Source: JAFMJV01 sp034436555
GTDB lineage: Bacteria > Chloroflexota > Limnocylindria > Limnocylindrales > CSP1-4
Reading direction: 5' to 3'
Length of the DNA: 64,000 nt
NCBI GenBank assembly: GCA_034436555.1
Contig: DAOTUU010000040.1
Span: 37,369-101,368, forward strand
Shown: piece after piece, positions 54,901-62,353 of the stretch
Position numbering within the stretch: the first letter of the stretch is position 1
Layout of the letters: each line of letters starts with the position of its first letter
Notes under the pieces: generated by a model
What the model was told of the DNA's origin: nothing
The model's input: only the letters and a program-made list of their open reading frames with translations
Database searches by the model: none
Translations under genes and position numbers: made by a program

Positions 54901-55009
54901 CTGCCCCGGACGCCACCCACGGGAGGACCATGGCGGCACCCAGCACGAGGATGGTGACGAGGGCCACGAGGCGCCTCGTCATGCCGGGACCAGGAACGCC
55001 AGCAGGCAT
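48932..55009 (-). CDS. RHS/YD-repeat secreted protein without toxin tip, 2025 aa
   Basis: The upstream partner of the RHS pair. The ATG at 55009 has GGGAG upstream; a signal peptide or anchor follows (RRLVALVTILVLGAAMVLPWVA). Next are a Pro/Thr-rich stretch, a DNRLRE-like domain, a Pro/Ser/Thr linker with 12-residue repeats, Ig/fibronectin-like modules (TWGVRLVVRDVAGNETTV) and a long YD-repeat body. It reaches the core motif (TLRYDPWGEVLAASGAGLPLL) and ends only some 45 residues later (PSRPQEGIR), with no variable tip. The stop overlaps the start of the next RHS gene. It may be a shell or carrier, or may have lost its tip. Confidence 0.9.
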   Translation of the reverse strand: MPAGVPGPGMTRRLVALVTILVLGAAMVLPWVASGAGPRTTALAQADASPDAGGTPGPAPTDDPGPTARPDTTQGPDPARTPRPGRSDAPDTTPDPTPEPTATPEPRPDEPIHGDELTELRTEASRTYRRPDGSLVTEFFADPVFFRAAPDGDLEPIDPGFGEPDADGAVTSERAPTSVIVRAAAHPDGFLVLRAGERRVRLALTSRRADAAAGLLPATDERGRRADLVDALGTGVTLRVVPRATGAVTFLLVDEAAAADRWVLLLDAPGLTVRTADDGGLELLDADGSVIAAMPRPLLTDSSETPGDDAGRTVDAVTMEIEPRGDRTALVLSIDARAAGAVTYPVSIDLGLTLPADPGRSGTTSIAEGFPDTTFDERTRPDAPFVSELWLGRAPWAPGTVDRVLLDFPDLSAFLVDVTVRSASLRLMASHQADSPRTLDVLGVTGPWRAGRVTWTDRPETTRLAGDDPDTLATSQGRIAVTDLTDTIRAWSRDGDGHGLLLTTRDRGRAFWRRIATGDRRILDGPRLRVAWHRPVVTPVSPVDGATDADGVLTWSYDDGWPGGDDRQAAFEVEVATDTGFGSVVAASGVVDGRRATWTVDPALLAPGVTHHWRVRVSDGTSWSRWAGAMFSVPDPPPSPSAPPTGTPSTAPSAPPTGTPSTAPSAPPTGTPSAAPDPSVAPKPSPAASPEPSASPAPSPDPEPSPSIGPESSPVPSPSTAPMVIDAPTDGATVRAAVLITGEPGLPDGTPWSLTALPGCVATDTDPPMGIATGVMPLADRTFATWDTTGVSDGPYRLRLAADVPDGPALERCVTVDNTAPIATLDGGVLRGDAVLTGTAVDAGLAGYRIDVAPGGSATGAWQPLDPAAAEMSVAVPEAGPLATWATVSADGPALTGTWGVRLVVRDVAGNETTVSTDVYLDNAPPPIAAGTGEAFTIPPGFTVELPADGDVRVQRSLFDIPVAGPDHTLILRYREGRPTRASLLGGWRSELTQSLTIADGLVVWHAPDGTDVPFVRLDDRWVGADGSAWSLAATADAVTLELHGPDAGVLVFEATAPGRLLRIEDGDGLGLDLAWTATAATATDAAGRSTVLGLDPVTGLVVSATDPAGRTWTLAYEDGSLASITDPMGATTRLRMENGRLTAIVPIRGRGAGGEALAWRLEPTDGETRVLTPDGEPATPDDAPRASGPGAPPDPRPTAPDPLAVLDVPADIEHRIERDADGRPIALVLDPSGEAATTILAHGDSPDGIAGLVTDVTDPTGRRTTYGYDALGRVTRVTIPMRDGADLVTRQRYDDLGSLVAVVDPAGTITRFITDDRGRVVRRIDACVDAGDTDAATCTGTGPHDGDTNVVTDLRYDGDGRLVSRVVRADGGDVRTDWLHDAAGHVIAEIVDPDGLAITRRWAFDADGRVVAERDARGRVTIHRRDDQGGIVETLVGCSDDGTPPGDAWATCEGTGPRDGTWNLGATPAATVARADAPVVPDRIRDAAGRLVLEVTPDPRDGADGTSLLRIRHAHDDAGRRCRTIVAATIDPAGLADPCNDPVPADGGDLVTTIRRDATGAVISVIGPDGTGVRYRHDDLGRLVERDGPGGRTTWRHDELGRIVERTDVSATGTLSVRWTFDAAGRAVRREAGDTVTTYRYDAAGDLLAATGPDGIVTVERDIHGRPLRVTAQDGTESTWTYRPDGVVRTDASGTYRVGLDDAGRTASLVTPFAVDPFRFERDAVGVLTALIAPSGAGMRLRHDTDGRLTAMAWQDAAGSRTGSIDLLRNAAGLVVSVTSDITGDPATGTMILDHDVQGRVIRAAGPLPAGYGRATPGDPVAWPDAGGGTDDGPVGCADIDGLRFTCDALGRLVVVRSATTDTVLARYAYDALDRLVSVAHSDDVLRIRYAGIGSAIAGFADADGRSTVDIITGPDGEPLGERDPAIGAVRLYGRDAADDIVLVTDVDGTPLATLRYDPWGEVLAASGAGLPLLRAGGALYDPITGLTWRGGRFTAPALGRVVTGPIDSTSDGAGPSRPQEGIR
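52992..53099. repeat. 36-bp tandem repeat in the first RHS gene
   Basis: Three units start at 52992, 53028 and 53064; the first two are identical and the third has several changes. On the minus strand they encode PPTGTPSTAPSA repeats in a flexible linker. Length is a multiple of three, so copy number can vary without frameshift. Confidence 0.85.
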
Positions 55010-55187
55010 CCGGACACTCCCGAGCTGGTGGGACCGCGCGTCCAGCGATCCTCACCAAGGAACGACCTTGAGCATGGCGGGGCGACCCTGTCGATAGGTA
55101 GCCCTGCTGATGGCAGCGGTGATGACCGTGCGCGCATCATGGCGAGGCATCGTGGGTCCTGGACCGATGCCAACGGAGGTCCGCCGG

Positions 55188-57101
55188 ATGTCCATCCCAG
55201 CGCGCCCCCGCGGACGAGGGCACCGGTCCATCGTCGTGACGCTGTCCATGGTGCTGCTGGCGTCGGGGCTCATGGCGGGTCCCGGTGGGGCTCGGGCCGG
55301 GGGAGACGCGGTGCCAGCCGCGGGATACGGATGCGGTCCGGCACCCCGAACCGATCCGGGTCCCCGACCCGACCCGAAGCCGCGCCCCGGGCGCACGCCA
55401 CGTCCCACGGCGACACCGGAGACGGACCCCGGGCCCTCGGCCGCGCCCAGCGACCGGCCCGAGCCCAGCTCCACCCCGACCGACGGATCCGGGGACCGCA
55501 CGCCCGCCCCCAGCCCCTGGGCGACGCCAACGCCGACGATCGGGCCCACGCCGGATCCCACGGCCGAGCCGACGCCGCCGGTTGAGCGGACGCCGCGTCC
55601 CGATCGCACGCCACGACCGGACCCGGAGCCCACACCCAGGCCCGAGCCCGACCCGACGCCGGAGCCCACTCTCGAGCCACCGCCCGACGGGTCACCCGGA
55701 GAGAGTCCGGTGGCGCTCGCGCTCGTGGGCGACCCGATCGCGCCCGATCGCTTCGAGCGGGTCCTGGGGCTGCTACGGGGACTCGTCCGGTCGATCATGG
55801 ACCTCGTCTCCCCCTGGACCCCGCTGACCGTGCCCGTGGAGCCGGAGGCCCGCCGGCTGCCGCCGGCGCGCAGCGACGTCCCGGGGCGCCCAGGGCGGGT
55901 GCGCGGCCTCGACGTGAGCCACTGGAACGGGACCGTCGACCATCGGGCGGCCGCACGCGGTGGCATCCGGTTCGTGATCGCCAAGGCGACCCAGGGGACG
56001 TACCTGACCGACCCCCGCTTCACGGCCAACGTGGTGGCGGCGCGCGCGGCCGGCCTGGTCCTCGGCGCCTACCACTTCTACGACTTCCGCCAGGGGGGCG
56101 CCGAGCAGGCGGCGCACTTCCTCCGGGTGCTCGCCGCGGCGGACGCGCTGGATGACACCCTGCCGCCCGTGGTGGACATCGAGTGCTTCGCGCCGTTCGG
56201 GACCGCCGACCAGGCGTTCGTGCGTCGGGAGCTGCGGGCGTTCTCGGACGCGATCTTCGCGGCGACCGGGCGGCTGCCGATGATCTACACCTCGGGCCAC
56301 ATGTGGGAGGAGGCCACGGGTGACGATCCGCGCTTCGGTGACCATCCGCTGTGGGACGCCTGCTGGCGCTGCCCGGAGCCGTATCTGCCGGCGGGTTGGG
56401 ACGACTGGCTGGCGTGGCAGATCGGCTCCATGGCCATCCCGGGTCGGACCTCCCGCCTCGACGGCGACGTGTTCCGGGGCCAGGAACGGGCGCTCGTGGC
56501 TGCGCGGGGTCCCGCGGCGGCGCTCGTGGCGCCCGGTGGCCTGATGCGTCGCCGGATCGTGACGCTGCTGCCGGCTGCCTTCGCGGGCGCCCGTGTCCGG
56601 GTGGCCATCGATGGCGGGCGGTGGATCCCGTGGTCCTCCCCTGATGCACTGCCCCGGCTGCGGCTGCCCGACGACGATGGTCCGCACCGGATCCGGTTCC
56701 AGACGCGATCCGCGCGCGGTGTGCGTGGTCCGGTCATGACCCGGATCATCCGGCTCGACCGCCATCCGCCCACGGTGTCCATGGACCGGACATCCGTCCC
56801 GACGATGGCCGGCGATGCCACGGCGTCACCGGTCACCGTCTACGTGCGCGCGAGCGACACGTCGGGTGTGCGTTCGATCGCCGCACGGACCGTGTGCGGT
56901 GTCGCGATCGGGGCCTGGCGGCGGGTGACCGGCCATCGCCGGTCGGACGTGCGGCTCGACGTGCTGCTGCCTGCGGACCCCGGGTGCCGGATGGAGGTGC
57001 TGGTGCGCGACGCGGCCGGCAACCGGAGCCATGCCTGGGGTGGCCCGTGGGGTGACCGCCTCCGGGCGATCGAGCGGAGGGATGTGATGCATCGTGAGTG
57101 A
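55188..57101 (+). CDS. Secreted GH25-family lysozyme with Ig-like C-terminus
   Basis: A 637-residue exported muramidase. The ATG at 55188 has GGAGGT seven bases upstream and gives a signal peptide (SIVVTLSMVLLASGLMAGPGG). A 130-residue Pro/Thr/Asp-rich linker leads to the GH25 barrel (about 238-430) with the catalytic segments GLDVSHWNG (Asp242) and VVDIECF (Asp330, Glu332), plus FVIAKATQGT and GAYHFYDF. Beta-sandwich modules with DRHPPTVSMD and RDAAGNRSH follow. GH25 enzymes cut the MurNAc-GlcNAc link. It is divergent from the RHS genes, with 178 bases between, and could open the wall for their export (inference). Confidence 0.9.
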   Translation: MSIPARPRGRGHRSIVVTLSMVLLASGLMAGPGGARAGGDAVPAAGYGCGPAPRTDPGPRPDPKPRPGRTPRPTATPETDPGPSAAPSDRPEPSSTPTDGSGDRTPAPSPWATPTPTIGPTPDPTAEPTPPVERTPRPDRTPRPDPEPTPRPEPDPTPEPTLEPPPDGSPGESPVALALVGDPIAPDRFERVLGLLRGLVRSIMDLVSPWTPLTVPVEPEARRLPPARSDVPGRPGRVRGLDVSHWNGTVDHRAAARGGIRFVIAKATQGTYLTDPRFTANVVAARAAGLVLGAYHFYDFRQGGAEQAAHFLRVLAAADALDDTLPPVVDIECFAPFGTADQAFVRRELRAFSDAIFAATGRLPMIYTSGHMWEEATGDDPRFGDHPLWDACWRCPEPYLPAGWDDWLAWQIGSMAIPGRTSRLDGDVFRGQERALVAARGPAAALVAPGGLMRRRIVTLLPAAFAGARVRVAIDGGRWIPWSSPDALPRLRLPDDDGPHRIRFQTRSARGVRGPVMTRIIRLDRHPPTVSMDRTSVPTMAGDATASPVTVYVRASDTSGVRSIAARTVCGVAIGAWRRVTGHRRSDVRLDVLLPADPGCRMEVLVRDAAGNRSHAWGGPWGDRLRAIERRDVMHRE

Positions 57102-57337
57102 GCCACGGAGAGCGCGGACCGGAACGGCTGGGCACATCTGACCGGCCGTGCAGCGCCGGCGGGCCAGCCCGGGATCACGACCCTCCTGGGTACGGGCGGT
57201 CGCCGCGTCGGATCATGTCGAGAAGCGCCACGGGCGCGAACCGGACCCGGTTGACGGGATGGTCAGCCGGGCGCGGCGACACCCGTCGGCACGAACATCC
57301 CATCGTGACTTGCCTTCCGCTGCCGCCTGAGTGAGTC

Positions 57338-58297
57338 ATGTGGGTCCAGCCACGCCAGCAGGACCCACCGATGCATCGACTCCCAGCCCATGCCGCTGAC
57401 CCCTCCGCCTGGGACCAGGCCCTGTACGCCTTCCTGGTGGAGAAGGGCAACCGCTCCGGCTCCCAGCGCACCGTCCAGTCCTACGGCCGGATGCTCTGGC
57501 CCTTCTTCGCGAGCATCAGCATGCCGCCCGACCAAGTGGCACCGGGTGACGTCCTCGCCTGGGCCCACGGGATCGGGCTCTCGGGCCGTCCCCCCGCCGC
57601 ACCGACCATCGGTGCCCGGATCGCGTGCCTGTCCTCCTACTACCGCTTCCTCATCCGCATGGGCCTGGTCACCGCCAACCCCTGCGACGCGGTCGAGCGT
57701 CCACGCACCCAGCCGGCACCGGCACGAGGGCTCTCGGCTGACGAGGTGCGACGGCTTCTCGCGGTCGTGCCGGACACCATCCCTGGTCGCCGGGACCGGG
57801 CCATCCTCCTCACCTTCATCCTCACCGGCAGGCGACGCGCGGAGGTCATCGGCCTCCGCGGGGCAGACATCACGGTCGAGGACGGCACCGCCTTCTACGC
57901 CTATCGGGGCAAGGGCGGCAAGCGGGGCCGGCGGGAGCTGCCACGACCAGCCTACGAGGCGATGCTGGTCACCCTGGTCGATGCCGGCCGCGACATCCAT
58001 TCCATGGCGCCGACCGAGTCGCTGTGGCAGGCCGGTGCAGGACCGTCGGGTGTGAGCAGCGGAACGGTCTACGCTCGGTTCCGCCGGTACCTCGTGGCCG
58101 CCGGTCTTTCACCGACCGGACTGCACGTCCTGCGCCACTCGGCCGCCAAGCTCCGCCGGGACGCGGGGGAGTCGGTGGAGGCGGTGTCATCGTTCCTGGA
58201 CCACTCGTCGCTGGCGGTGACCACCGTTTACCTGCGCCGGCTTGAGGGAGTGGAGGACCGGACGTGGGCGGACGTGGCCGCGGCAATCGGCCTTTGA
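57338..58297 (+). CDS. Tyrosine recombinase (XerC/D-like integrase)
   Basis: A 319-residue site-specific recombinase. The N-terminal SAM-like core-binding domain (25-115; SQRTVQSYGRMLWPFFA) is followed by the catalytic domain with Arg166 (LTGRRRAEV), the GKGGKRGRREL beta-hairpin lysine, His263 and Arg266 (HVLRHSAA), His289 (LDHSSL) and the nucleophile Tyr298 (TTVYLRR). All six catalytic residues appear present. An internal ATG at 57371 is an alternative start. It stands at the head of the ABC-3C segment and may have mobilised it; no att core was identified. Confidence 0.93.
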   Translation: MWVQPRQQDPPMHRLPAHAADPSAWDQALYAFLVEKGNRSGSQRTVQSYGRMLWPFFASISMPPDQVAPGDVLAWAHGIGLSGRPPAAPTIGARIACLSSYYRFLIRMGLVTANPCDAVERPRTQPAPARGLSADEVRRLLAVVPDTIPGRRDRAILLTFILTGRRRAEVIGLRGADITVEDGTAFYAYRGKGGKRGRRELPRPAYEAMLVTLVDAGRDIHSMAPTESLWQAGAGPSGVSSGTVYARFRRYLVAAGLSPTGLHVLRHSAAKLRRDAGESVEAVSSFLDHSSLAVTTVYLRRLEGVEDRTWADVAAAIGL

Positions 58298-58554
58298 CGA
58301 GGCGATTCGCGTGATGAACGGTGTCGCTGCGATCACCAATCGTCCGCACAGCGGCGGGCTCTGGACGGATGCCAGCCACGCTGGGTCCGCAGGGCCACGC
58401 GTGGCGTCCGAGCCCGCGTCCTGGTGGCTCTTCGCGCCCCTTGATGGGGCCTTGACCAACCGATTCGCGTCGCGCCTAGCGTCGACGGAGGTTGGCCTGA
58501 GGCACTATCCTCCGGGGCCAACGACACATCCGATCGGGATGAGGACGCTGGGCA

Positions 58555-59760
58555 ATGAGCAATCCCCACAGCGCGAGCGGCCAGGCAGCTGGGTACCTCT
58601 ACCAGTGCGAGCGCGCTCTGCTCCACCTCCTGGATGGGGCCCGGTACGAGCGGGATGTGACGCTCTTCCTGGAAGCCCTCGATGACGTTCATCTGGAGCG
58701 CGATGGGCGACCCTTCGAGGTCCTCCAACTCAAGCACCACATGGGGCAGGGCGGGTCGCTAACCGACGGAAGCACGGATCTGTGGCGGACTCTCAACGTC
58801 TGGATGACGCTGGTACCTCAGCTTGACCCCGACGACAACCCCGTCTTCACGATCCTGACGACCGCGCAGGCCCCTCCCGAATCAGCTGCCGCCCACCTCA
58901 AGCAACAGGGCCGCGATGCCAGCGTCGCCCTCGAACGGCTCCGCGACGAGGCCCGGACCTCCCGTTCCAACACGACGAAGGAGTGGCGCGAGCGCTTCGA
59001 GCGATTGACACCAGCCGAGCAGCAGCGGCTCGTGCACGCAGTGGTCGTCCGCGACGCAGAGCCAAGGCTCGGCGACCTCGATCAACTCCTGGCTGCGCGG
59101 CTCTCGGTGGCCGCAAGGCCAGAACACCTGCCATCCTTCGTCGAAAGCATCAAAGGCTGGTGGTACGCCAGATGTGTTGGAATGCTCACCGGATCGGACC
59201 GAGGGGTGACGACATCTGACCTCCTGGGACGGATCCATGACCTTCGGGACCAGTATCACCCCGAGAACCTGCCGTTCGACTACGACCTCGGCGAAGCCAC
59301 GGAGGCGGAGCGCTCGTCGTACGTGACCAGGGTCTTTATCCGTCAGCTGCAATTGGTCGCCGCCACCAACGATCTCCTTGCGATGGCCATCGACGAGTAC
59401 CATCGTGCGTACGCGAACAAGTCGCGATGGCTCAGACTGGGACTCATCGATCCAGGGGAGCTTGATGCCTATGAAGAGAGACTCGTGTTGGAGTGGCGAC
59501 GCGAGTGGGCGTTCATGATGGCTGACCGCTCCAATTCCGAGGATGAGGACGCCCGAGCGCGAGCAGGAAGAGCCCTGTGGCGTACCTTGTCTGATTCTCC
59601 GTCTGTGCGGATACGCCCCAGGTTCGAGGACCAGATGCTCACGCGGGGGTCCTATCACGAGCTGGCCGACCGTGCCGGGGAGCCAGGCAGCCGGCATGTC
59701 GGGTGGCATCCACAGTTCGCCGAGCGACTCCGGGTCCTGCTGGAGGCCGCATCCCTGTGA
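58555..59760 (+). CDS. ABC-3C system nuclease component (Cap4-like PD-(D/E)xK N-terminus)
   Basis: A 401-residue protein, first gene of a three-component ABC defence unit. The N-terminus is like the Cap4/DUF4297 dsDNA nuclease: SGQAAGYLYQCERALLHLL, then FLEALDDVHL (Glu40, Asp43/44) and VLQLKHH (Gln58, Lys60), the QxK variant of PD-(D/E)xK. The C-terminal 300 residues are helical and match the shape of the ABC-3C shared C-terminal domain that couples effectors to the ATPase (SFVESIKGWWYARCVGML, DLRDQYHPENLPFDYDLGEA). Family knowledge says such units are predicted anti-phage systems. Its stop overlaps the next GTG by four bases. Confidence 0.82.
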   Translation: MSNPHSASGQAAGYLYQCERALLHLLDGARYERDVTLFLEALDDVHLERDGRPFEVLQLKHHMGQGGSLTDGSTDLWRTLNVWMTLVPQLDPDDNPVFTILTTAQAPPESAAAHLKQQGRDASVALERLRDEARTSRSNTTKEWRERFERLTPAEQQRLVHAVVVRDAEPRLGDLDQLLAARLSVAARPEHLPSFVESIKGWWYARCVGMLTGSDRGVTTSDLLGRIHDLRDQYHPENLPFDYDLGEATEAERSSYVTRVFIRQLQLVAATNDLLAMAIDEYHRAYANKSRWLRLGLIDPGELDAYEERLVLEWRREWAFMMADRSNSEDEDARARAGRALWRTLSDSPSVRIRPRFEDQMLTRGSYHELADRAGEPGSRHVGWHPQFAERLRVLLEAASL

Positions 59761-60242
59761 CCGGCTATGCCACCTCCACGCCTGCCGAGGCCGCTCTGTT
59801 CAACCCGGCCTTCATGGCCGTGCTGGTCGCCTCCAGCGCCAGCGATCACCAGCGCGTCGGCGCGTCGGATTTGCCATTCCCGCTCGCCTTCCTCGTCGCT
59901 CCGCTGGCGCTCCACGAGGGTACCAGGGCCGCACTGCCGGGGAACATCACTGGCAGGATGTCGACCTGGGTCCTTGAGCACCCTCTCATCGCGTCGGAGT
60001 TCCCGCTCCGGGCCCGCTCGATGGTGCCGTACGTCCGCGAGGGTCTGCGATACGGCCTTCGCGCTGGGGACCTGACCCTGGTTGGCGGGCATCTCGCGTC
60101 TCCCCGTCGACTCCAGGATGACGCCGCTTCAACGACCGACGACGTCCGAGCCTGCATCAGAGCAGCGGCATTCGCCGGACGTTGGTTCGCGCGGACGGGC
60201 GACGCCCGGACCATCTTTGGGCTCTTGGGTGTGAGGCCCTGA
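59757..60242 (+). CDS. ABC-3C system middle component
   Basis: A 161-residue protein beginning with GTG inside the end of the nuclease gene (GTGA) and ending two bases before the ATPase start. The start (TGYATSTPAEAALFNPAFMAVLV) has the EAALFNPAF pattern common to middle components of three-component ABC systems. The remainder is helical and holds LPFPLAFLVAPLALHEGTR and WVLEHPLIASEFPLRARSMVPYVREGL. No catalytic motif. It presumably bridges ATPase and nuclease. Confidence 0.8.
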   Translation: MTGYATSTPAEAALFNPAFMAVLVASSASDHQRVGASDLPFPLAFLVAPLALHEGTRAALPGNITGRMSTWVLEHPLIASEFPLRARSMVPYVREGLRYGLRAGDLTLVGGHLASPRRLQDDAASTTDDVRACIRAAAFAGRWFARTGDARTIFGLLGVRP

Positions 60243-60244
60243 CC

Positions 60245-62215
60245 GTGCAGATACTCGCGATCGCGCTCTATCGGAAGGGTCAGCGCCGCGTGGTCCGCCT
60301 GAAGCCTGGTCGTCTCAACGTCGTGACCGGCTGGCCCGGGACCGGAAAGTCTTCCCTGCTGGAGATCGTCGAGTATTGCCTAGGGCGGACCGAGCCCACT
60401 TTCGCCCGTGGCGCACTCGATGTCGTCGACTGGTACGGGCTCCTGGTCGAGGGTGATGGCAGTCGGCTGTTCATCGCTCGCCCCGCACCGGCTGCGGGAG
60501 CACAGTCGGGACACTCCGCGATGCTCGTGATGGGCGCTGCGGACGTTGTCGAAGCCGACCAACTGGCGCCAAACGCCAACGCCGACACCGTCCGCACAGC
60601 TCTCTCGGCACTTGTCGGCATCGAGGACAACCTGGCCCCGATCACGACCACAAGGGAGCCACAGCGAGCGACGGTGGCGCAGGCACTGCTGCTGTGCTTC
60701 CAAGGACAGGGCGAGATCTCGAACCCCGCACTCCTCTTCCACAGGACGAACGAGCCGTTCGTTGGCCAAGCCCTCAAGGATGCGTTCCCGTACCTTCTAG
60801 GAGCTGTGGGCACCGAGTACCTCGGTCAACGCCTCAGACTGCAGGCGGTGCGACGCGAGTTGCGCAGCGCCCGCGCCGACCTCGCCGACGTAGCGCGGGT
60901 CCAGACCGAGACGGATGTGCGTGGCGCGGCCCTTCTCAGTCTCGCCGCGTCTGTCGGCCTCGCGACCGAGGTCGGCGTCTCGGCGGACTACGTGCAACGG
61001 CTCAGAGCCTTCGCGGCGTCCGATCGACGGGTCGTGGACCACGACAACGCTCCCCTTCGCGAGGAGGAGCGGCTGCGCCAACTTCGTCGCCACACCGCGG
61101 AGGAGCTGCGGCAAGTGCAGGAGACCCGGGTCGCGCTGAGGGACTCACGCCAAGAGCGCGGCGCCTTCCAGACGGAGCTGCGTGAGCAGAGTGCAAGACT
61201 CCTGTCACTGGAGCTACTGGGGCCGGTCGAGTCCGGAGCCCTCTGCCCGCTCTGCGAGCAGCGAGTCGATCCTTCCGACCCGACCTCGAACGATCTCCGC
61301 GCACGGTTGGCTGACCTTGCGACGCAGCTGGAGTCAGCGCAGGGCCTCGAGGCCCCCCGTCGCCGCATCGTCAGCCAGTTGAGAGAACGGGCACAGGAAC
61401 TACGCAGGACGTTGCGGGAGGTAGATGCCTCGCTGGCGCTCGTGACGCAGCAGGAAGGTGCGAGTCGACAACCCGACGGCCAGATGGACGCGTTCGTGCG
61501 AGGTCGAATCGCCGAATTCCTTGAGTCGCTAGGGTCGGCGAGCCCCGGACATGCGACCGTCCTTGAGGACCGCATCACCGAGTTGGAGGCCGAGGCCGCA
61601 GCCCTTGAGACTGCGATGGATCCACTCGCGATCTCACGGGAGGTGGAGACCCGGCTCCACTTCGTCAACAAGACGATGTCCACCTGGGCTGCGGAGCTTG
61701 AGCTCGAGCACTCCGAGCACGGTATCCGCCTGGATCTGGCCAACCTGAGCCTCTTCGCCAACGAGCGCAGCGGCCCTATTCCGCTGCGACGGATCGGCAG
61801 TGCAGGGACGCAGGTCGGCTATCACATCGTGGCTCACCTCGCGCTGCACCAGTGGTTCATCGAGGAGTCCCGGCCGGTCCCACGTTTCATGTTCCTGGAC
61901 CAGCCGGAGCAGGCGTACTACCCCGAGGAGGTCGCCGCCAGCGCCGACCCGAACGCCCAGCTGTCAGACCTGGACGAGCAACGCGTCAGATCGTTGTATG
62001 GGTTCATCAACAGCGTGACCGAGTCCCTCCACGGTGGCCTACAGATCATCGTCGTGGGTCATTGGAACCCTCAAGCTGTGCCGTGGTTCGAGGATGCGCG
62101 TGTCGAGAACTGGCGGCAGGGACTTGCGCTGGTACCTACGGCCTGGCTTGACGACGCAGTCCCCGAGGACGGCCACGATGAGGGACCGGGAGAGGCATCG
62201 TCTCCCTCCCGTTGA
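60245..62215 (+). CDS. ABC-3C system ATPase (DUF3732-type, Rad50/SMC-like)
   Basis: A 656-residue soluble ABC ATPase. The GTG start (VQILAIALYRKGQ) lies two bases after the middle component; a frame extension upstream overlaps that gene and is not needed. Walker A is GWPGTGKSSLLE (about 29-40). Long coiled-coil arms flank a short hook-like CPLC (Cys334, Cys337), which could bind zinc. The C-terminal lobe has Walker B with FMFLDQPEQAYYPEE (Asp552), typical of DUF3732, and VVGHWN near the H-loop. This ATPase class is predicted to sense altered DNA or nucleoprotein and trigger the nuclease. Confidence 0.9.
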   Translation: MQILAIALYRKGQRRVVRLKPGRLNVVTGWPGTGKSSLLEIVEYCLGRTEPTFARGALDVVDWYGLLVEGDGSRLFIARPAPAAGAQSGHSAMLVMGAADVVEADQLAPNANADTVRTALSALVGIEDNLAPITTTREPQRATVAQALLLCFQGQGEISNPALLFHRTNEPFVGQALKDAFPYLLGAVGTEYLGQRLRLQAVRRELRSARADLADVARVQTETDVRGAALLSLAASVGLATEVGVSADYVQRLRAFAASDRRVVDHDNAPLREEERLRQLRRHTAEELRQVQETRVALRDSRQERGAFQTELREQSARLLSLELLGPVESGALCPLCEQRVDPSDPTSNDLRARLADLATQLESAQGLEAPRRRIVSQLRERAQELRRTLREVDASLALVTQQEGASRQPDGQMDAFVRGRIAEFLESLGSASPGHATVLEDRITELEAEAAALETAMDPLAISREVETRLHFVNKTMSTWAAELELEHSEHGIRLDLANLSLFANERSGPIPLRRIGSAGTQVGYHIVAHLALHQWFIEESRPVPRFMFLDQPEQAYYPEEVAASADPNAQLSDLDEQRVRSLYGFINSVTESLHGGLQIIVVGHWNPQAVPWFEDARVENWRQGLALVPTAWLDDAVPEDGHDEGPGEASSPSR

Positions 62216-62353
62216 AGCGAGCCTTCGATGTGCCTGGGCGCAGCGAGCTGTTCGCGCTGCACGTCGCCGGGCGTGCCTGAGCGCGGACGAGCCTCCGCCG
62301 TCCGAGGCTGGCATCCGCCTCCAGGTGACGCTCGGTCATAGCTGCGACCCGGG

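Noticed and set aside
51365..55585. Long plus-strand frames antisense to the first RHS gene
   Set aside because: Same antisense artefact of high GC; no recognisable protein features.
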